Below are positions 32,677-42,076 of a stretch of 45,241 bases of DNA, one piece after another (positions within the stretch are counted from its first letter, which is position 1; each line of letters opens with the position of its first letter). Source of the DNA: Candidatus Altimarinota bacterium (GTDB lineage: Bacteria > Patescibacteriota > Gracilibacteria > BD1-5 > UBA6164). Below the pieces are notes generated by a model that did no database searches, was not told where the DNA came from, and saw only the letters and a list, made by a program, of their open reading frames with translations. The DNA lies in NCBI GenBank assembly GCA_028697205.1, contig JAQVFO010000004.1, forward strand, positions 1 to 45,241. The letters run 5' to 3'. The position numbers were made by a program, and so were the translations under genes.

Positions 32677-32758
32677 AAATTAAATAGAAGATAACAAATA
32701 AAAAATATTAAAGTTAATACTTATTTTTAAATATTTGGTAATATATTTATAAAAAGAA

Positions 32759-32788
32759 AAAAAGCTAGTTTTTTAATTCTAGCTTTTT
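32759..32788. terminator. Bidirectional terminator
   Basis: AAAAAGCTAG (32759-32768) pairs with CTAGCTTTTT (32779-32788) around 10 bases. The stop codon of the minus-strand gene is inside its right arm. Confidence 0.75.
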
Positions 32789-33057
32789 AAATTATAATTT
32801 TTTATTTCTTCTTCTATTTCGCTTTCGATTTCTTTTTGTGCCATAATTTGATTCAATATTTTTCTTTTCTTTCTTCACTCTAAACTATTTTTTCTTATTT
32901 TTCAGATTATTTCTTCGATAGGAATCATATAAAAAACAAGTGAAAATATAAAAATAATCATAATTATAAATATAATTATTTCCATAATTCAAAAATTAAT
33001 AATATAATTAGAATTATTATAGATTTCTTCGAATGATTTAGCTTTAAAATATAACAT
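32779..33057 (-). CDS. Small membrane protein with charged cytosolic tail
   Basis: 92 residues: short N-terminus (MLYFKAKSFEEIYNNSN), one long hydrophobic helix (about 19-44, IMEIIIFIIMIIFIFSLVFY), then a charged coiled-coil-like tail (RKNSLEGRKKRKILNQIM, EIESEIEEEIKNYN). No family recognised. It lies 44 bp downstream of the sortase gene on the same strand and may be its operon partner. Confidence 0.6.
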
Positions 33058-33101
33058 TATACTTAATAATTATTCTTTAAATATTTATTAATTAATCACA
33101 A

Positions 33102-34109
33102 TTATTGATTTATAGTAGCTACTTCTTTAGTAGTAATAGAATCTTTTTCTTCAACTAATTCTCAGCTTACAACTAGTCTGTTTAATGTTGTTCAGATTGG
33201 CCGACATGTCATTATGCTTACTTCTGATTTTGTCTTATTTCATTTTAATATAGAAACATTTCATGGTGAGATAACTGTTTTATTTCTAATTTTATAAGTA
33301 TATTTTTTTTGATTATAATATATTATTACTTCATCATCATATGATACTTTATCAAGTAAAGCAAAAACATCATTGTATTCTCATTTTATCCAAGGGAAGT
33401 TTGATGAATGTCAAAATATAAATGCATTTCATATATCTCAAGGTTTTGCACTTCAAGGATATCTAATTACTCAATTTTCTAACTCTTGCATGAATATATT
33501 ATTTAATTCAGATTGCCCAGAAACAGTTCTATTTTTTATATCTATAAGAGGGATATTTTTTCATATTTTTGGAATAATTATTCTATTTTCATATGGAGTA
33601 ATTGATATATCTAAACTTGGGTCTTCATTTTTTATGTTTGTATAAGTTCTAAATGAATTACTTATATTATTTAAAGTTTCATCTTTTTTAACAGGTTTTT
33701 TTTCAATATTTATATCATTTGAACTTGTTATATTAGTAGCTTCTACTGAATTTATAAGAGAATTTTCAGTTTGTTTCATCTGTCATTCATTTATATAACT
33801 ATCAGCAATATTTATATAAGCTTTATAATTTGTAGTTATTAATAATAAAAAGAATATTATTGTAGAAGTTGAAATATATTTTAGTATAAAAATTAAAATA
33901 CTTTTTAAACTTAATTTTTCATTACTTTCTAACTCACTATTCTCATCAATGAATAAAGTATTTAAAATATTAGTTTCTTCTTGTATTTCATTTGTAGAAG
34001 AAAAATTGTTATAAATAGTTTCTTTTTCTATTTTTATTTCTGTTTCTGCTTGAAAATCTAAAGAATTATCTTGTGATATTTCTTTTAATATATCAAAATT
34101 ATTATCCAT
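33102..34109 (-). CDS. Sortase, membrane anchored
   Basis: 335 residues. A cytosolic acidic N-terminus of about 68 residues, one membrane helix (70-93) and an extracytoplasmic sortase domain. H234 lies in NAFIFGHSSNFPW, C302 in SIMTCRPIG and R311 in TTLNRLVVSGEL, the His-Cys-Arg triad of sortases at the expected spacing (Arg nine residues after Cys). Sortases join surface proteins to the cell wall or polymerise pilins. No LPxTG-type substrate is evident in this window, so its targets are elsewhere or carry an unfamiliar motif. The frame crosses one in-frame TGA (NEGQMKQ). The long cytosolic N-terminus is unusual for sortases. Confidence 0.88.
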
Positions 34110-34254
34110 TTTTATTTTAATTAGTTTATATTTATTTTTGTTTTAATTATTGTATCATATTTATTTTGTGTAAGCAAAAAATATGATAAAGAATTTGTAT
34201 TTTTGACATTTTTGTTTATAGTAATGTAAATTTATCCCAAAAGTAGTTTAATTT

Positions 34255-34707
34255 ATGGCAAAAAGATATGAAAAAAGTTCATGAGGAGTCGTCTATCGTA
34301 AAAATAATTGAAAAATAGAAATTCTTCTTTTAAAATGGAAAAATTCTAAACAAGAAGAAGAGTATGTTATCCCTAAAGGGCATATTGAAGATTGAGAAAT
34401 TGCAAAAGTTGCAGCGCTTAGAGAAATAAATGAAGAAACTTGACTTAAAGAATCTGATTTAGAAGTAATTAAATTTATAACTAAAATAAGTTATACTTTT
34501 ACAGCATGATATTTAGAAGATAATCCGGTAATTGATAAAGATGTATATTTATTTTTAGTAAAATACAAATGAAATGATAGTCCAACTGTTCAAAAAGAAG
34601 AGAGGTTTACTTGATATGATTGGATTTGAATAGAGGAAATAAAAAATATGGATTTAAGGTTTGATTTAAATTGAATTATATCAAAAAATAGAACATATTT
34701 TATATAA
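34255..34707 (+). CDS. Nudix hydrolase
   Basis: 150 residues. The Nudix box is complete: G42-x5-E48-x7-R56-E57 followed by INEETGL, in GHIEDGEIAKVAALREINEE. The N-terminus SSGGVVYRKNNGKIEILLLK is typical of ADP-ribose, Ap4A or (d)NTP-cleaving members of about this size. Substrate not determined. It is the first gene after the divergent sortase and is followed 30 bp later by the MBL-like gene. Confidence 0.92.
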
Positions 34708-34737
34708 TTAAAATTTATTTATTATTTAAATGTATTT

Positions 34738-35205
34738 ATGGAATTTTTTTATAGAAATAACAACTTAGTAACACAAAGTTCTGCCAAGAAAGAAATTATT
34801 TTTAATTTGGAAACAAAAGATGTAAGTATAGATGATTTTTCAGTTTCAAATCAAGGAGAGTATGAGAAATCTGGAATACTTGTAGAGGTTAAAGACTATG
34901 AAAATAATTTCTTTTATAGTATATCAGTAGATTGATATCATGTATTTATAATTACAACTGATAGTTTTGAGTTAACAGAAGATATATTATCTTTTTTTGG
35001 AGATATAGATGTACTTCTATTACCTTGAAGTAAAAATAGTATAAAGATCTATGAGAACATAGAAGCAAAAGTAGTTATTCCTTATTGAGAAGGTAAAGAT
35101 GTATTCTTTGCAACAATATCTCAACATAAAGATGAGGTTGAAAATTTTAAAGTTAAGTGAGAGATTATGTGAGATGTTACTGAATTTGTTAATTTAAAAA
35201 ATTAA
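34738..35205 (+). CDS. Degenerate MBL-fold (metallo-beta-lactamase-like) protein
   Basis: 155 residues. The order QGEYEKSGILVEV, VDGYHVFIITTDS, LTEDILSFFGDIDVLLLPGS and EAKVVIPYGEG follows the MBL-fold hydrolases found in related small-genome bacteria (GEYE..GI.v, then a DVLLLP strand). The zinc-binding HxHxDH motif and later His ligands are absent, so it is probably not a metal hydrolase. The N-terminus is also short. It could be a structural relic or a binding protein. It shares a strand with the Nudix gene upstream. Confidence 0.5.
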
Positions 35206-35220
35206 TTTAAATATAAATAA

Positions 35221-35254
35221 AAAATGAGAAAATTTGAAAATTTTCTCATTTTTT
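35221..35254 (+). terminator. Intrinsic terminator
   Basis: AAAATGAGAAAATTT (35221-35235) pairs with AAATTTTCTCATTTT (35238-35252), 15 bp with a 2-base nominal loop, then T-run. Confidence 0.8.
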
Positions 35255-35258
35255 ATTA

Positions 35259-35273
35259 TGAGAATAATTCTCA
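35259..35273. promoter_or_regulatory. Fur-family-type operator, distal copy
   Basis: TGAGAATAATTCTCA is a perfect 7-1-7 palindrome. This is the geometry of Fur/PerR/Zur boxes (Fur consensus TGATAATNATTATCA), differing from that consensus at one position in each arm. Confidence 0.55.
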
Positions 35274-35316
35274 TTTTTAATTTGACTTATGAAAATAAAA
35301 AGATAAACTGTTTATA

Positions 35317-35331
35317 TGAGAATAATTCTCA
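35317..35331. promoter_or_regulatory. Fur-family-type operator, proximal copy
   Basis: Second identical TGAGAATAATTCTCA, 25 bases before the ATG at 35357 and 58 bp centre to centre from the first. A TTGACT at 35282-35287 lies between the two, so the palindromes bracket the probable promoter. Confidence 0.55.
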
Positions 35332-35356
35332 TTTTATTTCTTAATCTTTTAAAAAA

Positions 35357-35707
35357 ATGAAAAAATTATATACAAAAGCATTAGCAGCTTACCTTGAAAT
35401 GCTAGAAATTCATATAGATACAAAAACTAAAGATGTAACTTTTCATGAAAAAACAAATGTTTTTTATGATACTTTATTTGATGTTGCACATAAAATAGGG
35501 GAAAGATATGTTGATTCATGATGAGATCTTAGAACAGATTCACTTACTGAAAAAAAGAAAAGAGCAAATAAGATAATTTCTGACTTAAAAATGGAACTTG
35601 AGAAATATGATATAGATAATAATTTATCATTATGAACTCAAGATTTAATTGGTTGATTAGCTGATGAATTAGAAGATATTGAATGAACTTCTAAAGCATT
35701 TCTATAG
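35357..35707 (+). CDS. Small helical protein behind Fur-type operators
   Basis: 116 residues, predicted almost all helical and acidic: KALAAYLEMLEIHIDTKTKD, FHEKTNVFYDTLFDVAHKIG and a C-terminal LIGGLADELEDIEGTSKAFL. No family recognised. The placement behind two metal-regulator-type palindromes and the several Glu/His residues make a metal- or stress-linked role plausible, for example a small ferritin-like or Dps-like bundle, but no canonical ExxH pair is present. Monocistronic, bounded by terminators on both sides. Confidence 0.6.
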
Positions 35708-35708
35708 T

Positions 35709-35748
35709 TTATAAAAAACTAGTTTCAATTGAAACTAGTTTTTTATAA
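35709..35748. terminator. Strong bidirectional terminator
   Basis: TTATAAAAAACTAGTTTC (35709-35726) pairs perfectly with GAAACTAGTTTTTTATAA (35731-35748), 18 bp with a 4-base loop. The stop codon of ung on the minus strand lies in the right arm. Confidence 0.9.
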
Positions 35749-36420
35749 ACTCCAATCTATTTCTTTTTTTCAAAGTCTTCTTAAGATTTCATTAGTTTTA
35801 CTAAAAGGCTTGCTTCAAAAAAATCAATTATAAGCTGAAAATGGGGATGGATGAGCAGCTTCAATAACAAAATGTTTTTTTGTATCTATCAAACTTTTTT
35901 TGTTTCTTGCAAAGTTTCACCAAAGGATAAAAATAATTCATTCTTTTTTATCTGAAATTGTTTTTATAACTTGATCTGTAAATTTCTCCCATCAAATTTT
36001 TGAATGACTAGCTGGAAGTCATGATCTAACAGTTAAAATAGAATTTAACATAAAAACTCATGATTTAGCCCACTTTTCTAGATTTCCACTTTTTGGAATT
36101 GTTAATCATAAATCAGTATTTAATTCTTTAAAAATATTTTTTAAGCTTGGAGGAGGGGGTACTCAATCTTGCACAGAAAAACATAATCAATGTGCTTGGT
36201 TTTCTCAATGATAGGGGTCTTGTCATATAAGAACTACTTCAACTTTATCAAAAGTAGTTGTATTAAAAGCATTAAATATATTTTTAGGGTGAGGATAAAT
36301 TGTAATTCAATTTTCTATATCAGTTACTATTTCTTTTTTAATTTTTTTGAAATAATCTTTTTCAAATTCATCTTTTAAAACCTCTAGCCAATTAGGATCG
36401 ATTTTTATTTCTTGATTCAT
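35743..36420 (-). CDS. ung: Uracil-DNA glycosylase (family 1, UNG)
   Basis: 225 residues, the usual UNG length. Water-activating motif GQDPYHG at 66-72 with D68, uracil pocket LCFSV at 79-83, [13 protein letters not shown] loop, and the Leu-intercalation motif [13 protein letters not shown] with H190. It removes uracil from DNA to start base-excision repair; useful in a genome drifting to high AT through cytosine deamination. Conserved Gly in GQDPYHG is TGA. It sits between two strong hairpins and looks monocistronic. Confidence 0.95.
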
Positions 36421-36428
36421 CTGTAACG

Positions 36429-36469
36429 AAAAAAAGTAATATAATTTGAAAAATTATATTACTTTTTTT
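36429..36469. terminator. Strong bidirectional terminator-type hairpin
   Basis: AAAAAAAGTAATATAATTT (36429-36447) pairs perfectly with AAATTATATTACTTTTTTT (36451-36469), 19 bp with a 3-base loop. It lies between ung (starting at 36420 on -) and the stop of the next minus-strand gene, so it ends the latter's transcript. Confidence 0.85.
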
Positions 36470-36488
36470 CTGAATTCCAATTAATTTA

Positions 36489-36824
36489 TTAGTTTTTCCA
36501 CTTAGGGCAAATTCAATCAATTCTATTTAAAATTCATAAATGATTTCAAGATACTTCAGGATTATTACAAATTAATTCTTCTCTTGTATTATGTCATGAT
36601 GATTTACAATTATTGCATACAGCATCTGAAGGAAGTATAACTTCATCATTAGGAAAAACATTAGTAATTTGTATTCATTCACGAACTAACCAAAATACTC
36701 TTTTTTTTGTTCATTCTTTAGTATCTATGATTTGAGTTCAAACTATAGATTCTGGCATTTCTCAATTTATTCTTGATGCAAATAATTTAACTTCAGTAGT
36801 AGTTTCTTGTAGTGGTTCAGTCAT
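36489..36824 (-). CDS. Small cysteine-containing protein, possible zinc binder
   Basis: 111 residues. A beta-rich N-terminal part (EVKLFASRINGEMPESIVGT, KKRVFWLVREGIQITNVFP) is followed by a Cys/His cluster: CNNCKSSGHN, then ICNNPEVSGNH, then GICPKW. The spacing of C, C, H, C, H and C suggests one or two zinc sites. No family recognised. On its own between a terminator and the PRPP synthetase gene (88 bp away). Confidence 0.55.
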
Positions 36825-36912
36825 TATATTCATATATAGTTTATTTTGATTAATATATAGGATGTAATTTATAATAATATAATACTGTATGTCAAATATA
36901 ATTTTACATTTT

Positions 36913-37821
36913 TTACTCATCAATATGAAAGATGATTTTTTCTACAAGTGATTTTATACTTATAACTTGCATATTTAGAGTATTTTTAGCTCTTTCTATA
37001 TTTGCGGGGATTGAATCTGTTACTATCAATTTATCAAGTGATAAAGCTAAATCTATATGTGAATCATTTGGAAATACGCCATGAGTTGCATAGGCACTTA
37101 CACTTTTTGCTCACAGTTCTCTAAGTTTCTCTGCTGTTTTTTTGATAGTTCATCAAGTTTGTATTAAATCATCTATTATTATTACATCTTTTCATTTTGG
37201 ATCTCATTCCTTTATAGTTATTACTCTTTTATCTCATTCTCTTACTTTTGAACATACAATGGTATCAAATTCTCAAAAATCTTTTCAAAATCTTTTACTA
37301 GCTCATTCATCAGGAAATACTATAGTTCTTCACTCAATTTCTTGTTTTAATAAACTCATTGCAGTATGAATTTCTGCGTTTATTGTACGAGAATCAAATA
37401 AAAATCTTTCAACCAAGGCATGTATATCAAATATGTGTATAGAAGTTTTTCATTCACGAGCCGGAGGAAGTGAATTAAGTATATCTGCAAAATATTTTGC
37501 AGTTGCTACTTGTCACTTAGTATCAATTCTTTCCATAGTTCAAACAGGGAAGTATGGTAATATAATTCTTACTTTGTTTGCATAATAATCAATTATTCAC
37601 CTTATAATTGCATAATTTTGGAATAAATCTTCAGGATGAGAAAAATCTCATATATAAGTAACTTCTTTGTGCTCAACTAAATCTTTAACTTTTTCTATAA
37701 ATAAGTTTGGCCAAGAGTCTTCAAATTTATCAAAACTAACAGGAATTTGAGAAATTTTATTATCTTTTGCAATTTCTTTTCAAAGATAATCAAAATTTTG
37801 GTGAGTAATAATTGTTTTCAT
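36913..37821 (-). CDS. prs: Ribose-phosphate pyrophosphokinase-like protein (PRPP synthetase)
   Basis: 302 residues with the duplicated phosphoribosyltransferase fold of PRPP synthetases. Landmarks: YIGDFSHPEDLFQNYAIIRG, VRIILPYFPVGTMERIDTKG (flexible loop area), IHIFDIHALVERFLFDS, VVFPDEGASKRFG-like FPDEGASKRFGKDF, and the PRPP motif VIIIDDLIQTGGTI. It would make PRPP from ribose 5-phosphate and ATP. The protein is somewhat divergent from the E. coli enzyme (315 residues). It begins four bases after the MazG-APRT fusion, so maker and user of PRPP are encoded in one operon. Confidence 0.85.
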
Positions 37822-37825
37822 AATT

Positions 37826-38815
37826 TTAATTATAAGAAACTAAACTATCAATTTTATATCATTTTAATTTTTTTCTTGAATCTAAATTTACTAATCATTC
37901 TTCATCTAGGCTTATTACAAAAGCTATGTTTTGAACTTCTCATCAAATTCATTCAACTAAATCGATGGCAGCTTTTATAGTTCATCAGGTTGCTAGTAAG
38001 TCATCTATTATTGCAATTTTTTGTCATTTTTCTATACTTCAATCTTGAATTTCCAAGGTATCTTTTCAATACTCTAATCAGTAAGAAACTGATTTAGTGT
38101 TTCATGGTAATTTTCACTTTTTTCTAAGCATTACAAAAGGTACTCAAAGTTCTTTTGCTACAAGGCTTCAAAATATAAATCATCTAGCATCAAGTCATGC
38201 TATTACTTCAACTCACTTACATTTATTAACTAATTCCATAATTGCAAAATGTAGAGCATTTTTATCTTTTATAAGAGGAGAAATATCTTTAAAATTTATT
38301 CATGGTTTTGGAAAATTAGGATAACTAGCAATATAATCTTTTAAATTGATTTTTGGCTTGTAGAGATTTTTTCTTGATTCAAATTTTTCAACATTTCTTT
38401 TTAAAATATCTCATAAATTCATACTTGGATCACTATAATTTAATATAGCTTTTACAAAATTACTTGTAGTTTTACTTAATTCTTCAAAATTTACTTCTTT
38501 TCTAGAAAATTTTTTTCTTAAATCTTGTATTAAAGAATTCCATTGTCATAATAATATAATTAATTCAACATGAGTTTTTTTGTTATATTTTCATTCTGTT
38601 TCAAGATTTATATTAAGCTCATAACAAACTGAAAGTATGTTAGCAAGAACATCTCAAGCTTCTTTGTACATTTCTTCATTATCTCATATTATTGAAGCTT
38701 CTATTAATTCTCAAACTTCCTGAGTAACTTTGTTTAGTACATCATCTAAATTGATGTGTGAGTATTTTTCAAGTGACTTAATTTGTCAAACTTGTTCTTT
38801 TAATTGTGCGTTCAT
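37826..38815 (-). CDS. MazG-like NTP pyrophosphohydrolase fused to adenine phosphoribosyltransferase
   Basis: 329 residues in one frame. Residues 1 to about 150 are MazG-like: E33xxE36 in TQEVGELIEA and E52xxD55 in KEAGDVLANILS form the EExxE...ExxD metal site, and NLGDILKRNVEKFESR at about 133-148 is the usual closing segment. Residues about 157-329 are adenine phosphoribosyltransferase: YPNFPKPGINFKDISPLI, EVIAGLDARGFIFGSLVA, VPFVMLRKKGKLPG and the PRPP loop AIIDDLLATGGTI (268-280). APRT makes AMP from adenine and PRPP; MazG domains hydrolyse (d)NTPs to NMPs. Together they suggest a purine salvage or pool-cleaning enzyme. PRPP synthetase follows after four bases. Confidence 0.85.
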
Positions 38816-38837
38816 AGTTTTTAAATTAGAAATTAAA

Positions 38838-39155
38838 TTATTGTGGAATAGTAAACTTTATAAAGGTTTTTCATTCATAACTATCTCATCACCGTCAACA
38901 AGGAAAATCAGAGGTAACTTTTACATCTTTATATCACAGTCATACAACTAAATCATGTATTTTATCATCTGGATCTCTGCAAATTTTTTCTCAAAGAGTA
39001 ATTTCAACTTTATTTTTACAAGCAGCGACTGCTTTTCTTACTTCATTATCAATTGCATTTCTTGTTTTTTCACTTACTTCATTTTTCAAAGCATTAAATC
39101 TATCTTCTTGAGTCATATTCTTTAATAACTCTCAAGCTTCTTTTGCTGTAATCAT
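38838..39155 (-). CDS. Hypothetical protein, first gene of the purine-salvage operon
   Basis: 105 residues. A helical charged N-terminus (EAGELLKNMTQEDRFNALKN, then RNAIDNEVRKAVAACKNK) and a beta-rich C-terminus with two cysteines (EKICRDP, DFPCGRGGDSYEG). No family recognised. It ends 22 bp before the MazG-APRT gene and is likely part of the same transcript. Confidence 0.55.
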
Positions 39156-39314
39156 ATTTTTAAAATTAAATAATAAATCACTTGTAATAATAATGCTTAT
39201 TTAAGAAAAAGTTTTAAATATAATTATTATGTAACAAAATAATTTGTAAAACTTTAGTTTATGTTTAATATAGAGAGTATTAACTGTATTATATTTAGTA
39301 ACAATTTGTAACTT

Positions 39315-40049
39315 ATGAAAAATTTTATACCACTTTTAGAGTGAATTGGATTATCAAAAAATTCTGCAATTATTTATCTTACTCTTTTAGAACATTGAAA
39401 ACTTACTATTACAGAGCTTACAAATAAATCTTTACTTCATAGAGTACAGATTTATAGACTTTTACCTTATTTAATTGAATCTTGATTTATAATTGTTTCA
39501 AAATCCTGAAAGAAAAAATATTATTTTCCAGCAAATCCTTCTAAGATAAATGAAGCGTATATTGAACTTCAGGAAAGAAACAAGTGAAATATTTGAAAAC
39601 TGGTTGATATTTATCAAAACTTAGATAGAAAACCAAATGTAATTTATTCAGAGTGAAAAAAGTGAATTACTACTATTTTTAGTGATATTGTTGACACTTT
39701 AGGGAATTGAGATGTATTTTATCGTGTTACTTCTGAAATAGATACAGAAATAATAAATTCTGAGTATTTACCAAAAGATTATAGACAAAAAAGAGATAAA
39801 AAAGAGCTTGAAAGATATGTGATTATGTCATCAAATGCTGCAAATATAAAGAAGCCTAGACTTGAAAGGGAATTAAAAGTAATTCCTAAAAATATAGATG
39901 AATTTCAAGATAATATACTTATGACAATTTATGCTAATAAAGTTGCTTTTATTGATTTCAATACTGATTCATCAATACTGATAGAAAATAAACAAATAGC
40001 AGATTTTCAAAAAAAAATATTTAAATTACTTTTTAAGAGCTTGAAATAG
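39315..40049 (+). CDS. TrmB-like transcriptional regulator
   Basis: 244 residues. The N-terminal winged helix reads LEGIGLSKNSAIIYLTLLEH, GKLTITELTNKSLLHRVQIY and RLLPYLIESGFIIVSKSGKK, the TrmB pattern of a helix-turn-helix followed by a wing. The C-terminal part has PNVIYSEGKKGITTIFSDIV and VAFIDFNTDSSILIENKQIA, which is like TrmB effector domains. These regulators are best known from archaea, controlling sugar metabolism, but occur in several small-genome bacterial groups. Targets unknown. It is divergent from the purine-salvage operon (160 bp apart), which it may control. Confidence 0.75.
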
Positions 40050-40162
40050 ATATATTTTAAACTTAATTTAAACATATTTACTATATTAATAAGATAAAAT
40101 GTTTAATTGATTATTAAGTATAAATATATAAAATATTAATAAATTTCTTAAATTAAAACAAT

Positions 40163-40825
40163 ATGAAAATACTTGTAGTAGAAGATCATCCAAAGATAAG
40201 ACAAAATATAATTAAGTATTTAAATCTAAAATGATTTAGAGCTGAGGAGGCAATTCATGGGGAAGATGCTAAACAAAAGATTAAATCAAATGATTATGAT
40301 TTAATTGTTCTTGATATAAATATGCCACTTTTAAATTGAAAAGAATTTACAAAATTTGTAAGAGATTCTTGAAATAATATTCCAATAATTGCTTTAACTT
40401 CAAATAGTTTACTTGATGATAAATTAGAAATGTTTTCACTTTGAGTAGATGATTATATAACTAAACCGTTTGAATTTGAAGAATTAGAAGCGAGAATAAA
40501 AACAGTTTTAAAAAGGAAAGATAAAGAAATAAAAAATAATTTAAAAATAAGAGATATAGAACTTGATATAGATAAACATAAAGTATATAAAAATTGAATT
40601 GAAATAATTTTATGAAATAAAGAATATATGATTTTAGAATATCTATTTTTGAATCAAACTTATCCTAAAAGTAAGATTTCTATACTAGAACATGTATGGT
40701 GAGAACAAGAAGAAAATCTAGATTTATGATCTGTAACTCTTGAAGCACATATTTCTTTTCTTAGAAAAAAACTATGAAAAGATTTAATTAAAACTATTAA
40801 ATGAGTTGGATATGTAATAGAGTAA
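40163..40825 (+). CDS. OmpR-type response regulator
   Basis: 220 residues. Receiver domain with E7-D8, phosphoacceptor D51 in LIVLDINMP, T79 in IIALTS and K101 in DYITKPFE. The C-terminal winged helix (about 125-220) has EIILGNKEYMILEYLFLNQ, ISILEHVWGEQEE and DLGSVTLEAHISFLRKKL, then LIKTIKGVGYVIE as in OmpR/PhoB. The partner kinase starts 22 bp downstream. Target genes unknown. Confidence 0.95.
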
Positions 40826-40847
40826 AAAATAAAAATTATTTAGCAAT

Positions 40848-42026
40848 ATGATAGACTTAAAAACAACAACAAAAGAACTTGCTATAAAAATTACACTGAT
40901 AGTTTTTGTATTTTTTTATGTTTCATTTTTATCATTAATATTTTTACATCATTACAAGTTTTTGTACTCAGAAAAACAAATATTATTAGATATTTCAAAC
41001 GTAGCTAAAAGTGATGCATATTTTTTAATTAAAGCATTAGAGATAAGGTGTACATGATGAGATAATTGTACTACATTAAGAGAAATGACTAAAGATTTTT
41101 TAGTTATTAAGTGAGATAAAATTATATTAACAAGGGGAATTTATGATTTTATGGATATAAACAAGTTTCTAAATAATAATTTAGAAGAATGACTTGTTTA
41201 TGAATTAGAAACTGAAGATAAAGATTTCTATGTATTAAAAGTTTCATATGATGACTATGACATTTATTTTACTCGTGATATAAGTTTTCATGATAGTTAT
41301 GAAAAAAGTTTATTTCTAATTTTTTTACTTCTAAGTATTTTTTTAGCAATTTTTATTTTCTTAGTTTCGTATAAAATAGCTAAGATGAGCTTGGAACCAC
41401 TAAAAACTTATAATGAATCATTGAAACTTTATAATCATCATATTGCTCATGAGTTGAAAACTCCTCTCTCAGTTTTGAAATCTGATTTAGAACTTTTAAA
41501 AATGTGATATGATGAAGATACTTTAAAATCAAGTTTGGAAGAGGTTGATAATATGAGATCTGTTATTGATAGTATGTTATTTTTAAGTGAAAATGTTATA
41601 CTAAAAGAAAAAGAAAAAATAGATTTATTAGAAATAGTTGAAGAATTAGAAGATTTTTATAATTCAAAAAGTGATAAAAAATTTATAATTAAAAGTAAAA
41701 TAAAAAAATGATTAATTATTAATTGAGATAAACATTTAATTAAAACAATGATAAAAAATTTGTTTGAAAATGCTATAAAGTACTCAAATAGTGATAATAT
41801 AATAGTTAATTTAACAAAAGATAGTATAGAAATTTCCAATACTTTTGATTTCGATATAAAATCAGAACAAAAATCAAAATTATTTGAGGCTTTTTATAAA
41901 TTAAATTTTGATACAAACTCTTTCTGATTATGACTTTCTATTGTAAAAAAGATAGTTGAATTACATTCTTTTAAGATTGATTTAGAAATTTTAGATAAGG
42001 TATTTAAAATAAAAATAGAGTTTTAA
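40848..42026 (+). CDS. Sensor histidine kinase, partner of the upstream response regulator
   Basis: 392 residues. Two membrane helices (about 12-34 and 154-175) enclose an external sensor domain of about 120 residues that contains two cysteines close together (IRCTGGDNCTT). The H-box is NHHIAHELKTPLSVLKSDLE with H201 as phosphoacceptor; the N-box is NLFENAIKYSNS; the G2 region is NSFGLGLSIVKKI. The G1 box (DxGxG) is not recognisable: the stretch reads IEISNTFDFDIKSEQ, so ATP binding may be altered or simply divergent, as in some short kinases. Terminator downstream. Confidence 0.9.
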
Positions 42027-42058
42027 TTTAATGCTTGTTAATTAAAACTCTATTTTAT
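42012..42058. terminator. Bidirectional terminator between convergent genes
   Basis: AAAATAGAGTTTTAATT (42012-42028) pairs with AATTAAAACTCTATTTT (42040-42056), 17 bp around an 11-base loop. The kinase stop codon is in the left arm. Confidence 0.8.
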
Positions 42059-42076
42059 TTAAAAAATTTTGTAATA

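Noticed and set aside
33373-33645. Plus-strand 90-codon frame
   Set aside because: It lies opposite the sortase domain with its His, Cys and Arg catalytic residues on the minus strand.
34203-34222. Promoter TTGACA before the Nudix gene
   Set aside because: TTGACA at 34204 is followed by TATAGT after only about nine bases, too short for a sigma-70 promoter.
37142-38324. Plus-strand frames over the PRPP synthetase and MazG-APRT region
   Set aside because: They are antisense to two genes with clear PRPP-binding motifs.
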